A stretch of 6,200 nucleotides of DNA, taken from positions 1 to 6,200 of the forward strand of contig DUIL01000057.1 of the NCBI GenBank assembly GCA_013330385.1, in the 5' to 3' direction. The notes under the pieces were generated by a model. The model was not told the origin of the DNA, did not search any database, and saw only the letters and a list, made by a program, of their open reading frames with translations. How positions within the stretch are numbered: position 1 is the first letter of the stretch; each line of letters starts with the position of its first letter. A program made the translations under genes and the position numbers. The stretch comes from Candidatus Thalassarchaeaceae archaeon (GTDB lineage Archaea > Thermoplasmatota > Poseidoniia > Poseidoniales > Thalassarchaeaceae). Shown here piece by piece: positions 5,857 to 6,200 of this stretch.

Positions 5857-6200
5857 TTGTCTAGCGACCTCTTCATGGTCGCCTTTGGTTATCATGGAGA
5901 CTCCTTCCACGGTTCTCAGGTTCAGAATGATGTGAGAACCGTCCAAGGTGAGTTAATCCATGCTTTGAGACGCCTAAAATGGTGGTCTGAAGGTTGTTTG
6001 GAAATATCTAGTAGAACCGATGCTGGAGTCAACGTTAGAATGAATTTGGCAACCATAAAACTTCCAGATGGAATGGGCTCTAATGTTGAGGCCTCAATGT
6101 TAACCAAGGCATTGAATGACCATACTCCCGTAGAATTAGCGGTTTGGGGTGGTTGTCATGTTCCAGAAGATACGAGTCCTCGCTTGGCAATATCAAGGAC
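5857..6200 (+). CDS. truA: tRNA pseudouridine synthase A, N-terminal part (3' end outside window)
   Basis: The frame is open from TTG 5857 to the right edge (114 full codons), so the gene is cut off; family members are usually 250-280 residues. TruA converts uridine to pseudouridine at positions 38-40 of the tRNA anticodon arm, in the cytoplasm. Family marks are the first strand FGYHGDSFHGSQVQ (10-23, matching the usual 'YDG-x-x-x-x-G-x-Q'), VQGEL (29-33, matching 'TVQ-x-x-L'), and the catalytic motif SSRTDAGV (51-58) with catalytic Asp55 at bases 6019-6021. The residue after RTDAGV is Asn, where bacterial enzymes usually have His, so the sequence is divergent but has its catalytic centre. 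The frame is the same as that of the TPR gene upstream, separated by TGA and 12 bases. An in-frame ATG at 5875 is the alternative start. Identification is firm; the C-terminal half cannot be judged. Confidence 0.9.
   Translation, partial: MSSDLFMVAFGYHGDSFHGSQVQNDVRTVQGELIHALRRLKWWSEGCLEISSRTDAGVNVRMNLATIKLPDGMGSNVEASMLTKALNDHTPVELAVWGGCHVPEDTSPRLAISR

Noticed and set aside
5336..5946. Three overlapping minus-strand frames across the TPR gene and the start of truA
   Set aside because: They are antisense to well-supported genes, have unconvincing products, and have no ribosome sites.
1..6200. CRISPR array, transposon ends, tRNA or riboswitch, defence system
   Set aside because: No regularly spaced direct repeats, terminal inverted repeats, tRNA-like cloverleaf or long leader was seen. 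Nearly all the sequence is coding and the gene families are transport and RNA modification.

Overview
The window is a densely packed, entirely plus-strand stretch of moderately AT-rich prokaryotic DNA. Its core is an ABC-2 type exporter operon, and at the right edge lies a separate small cluster ending in the tRNA pseudouridine synthase gene truA. An archaeal host is most likely, possibly a marine planktonic euryarchaeon of the Marine Group II / Poseidoniales type. The grounds are strong GGAGGTGA ribosome-binding sites, overlapping genes, a TTG start, a very acidic surface domain with a thrombospondin type 3-like calcium motif, and a divergent TruA. This assignment is an inference from style; the window holds no rRNA or other phylogenetic marker.

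Layout from left to right: (1) the 3' end of an ABC ATPase gene (1-398, H-loop just off the left edge); (2) a six-helix ABC-2 permease (391-1428); (3) a complete second ABC ATPase (1425-2363); (4) a second ABC-2 permease (2363-4000) with about 250 residues of acidic, tryptophan-rich extracytoplasmic domain between its first and second helices; (5) a roughly 396-residue, tryptophan-rich protein (4021-5211) that resembles the CrtC/AttH lipocalin-like beta-barrel families; (6) an 84-base gap with a T-tract and a possible promoter; (7) a 182-residue TPR-like helical protein (5296-5844); (8) the 5' part of truA (5857 to the right edge).

Genes 1 to 4 overlap by 8, 4 and 1 bases, and genes 2, 3 and 4 each follow an identical GGAGGTGA, so they are almost certainly co-translated. 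The simplest reading is one exporter, or two paired ones, built from two different ATPases and two different permeases. The acidic domain of the second permease would face the outside, and the beta-barrel-like protein may handle a hydrophobic ligand or the transported substrate. The substrate cannot be read from the sequence. The TPR gene and truA look like a separate housekeeping-type unit. No mobile element, CRISPR array, RNA gene or defence system was seen.
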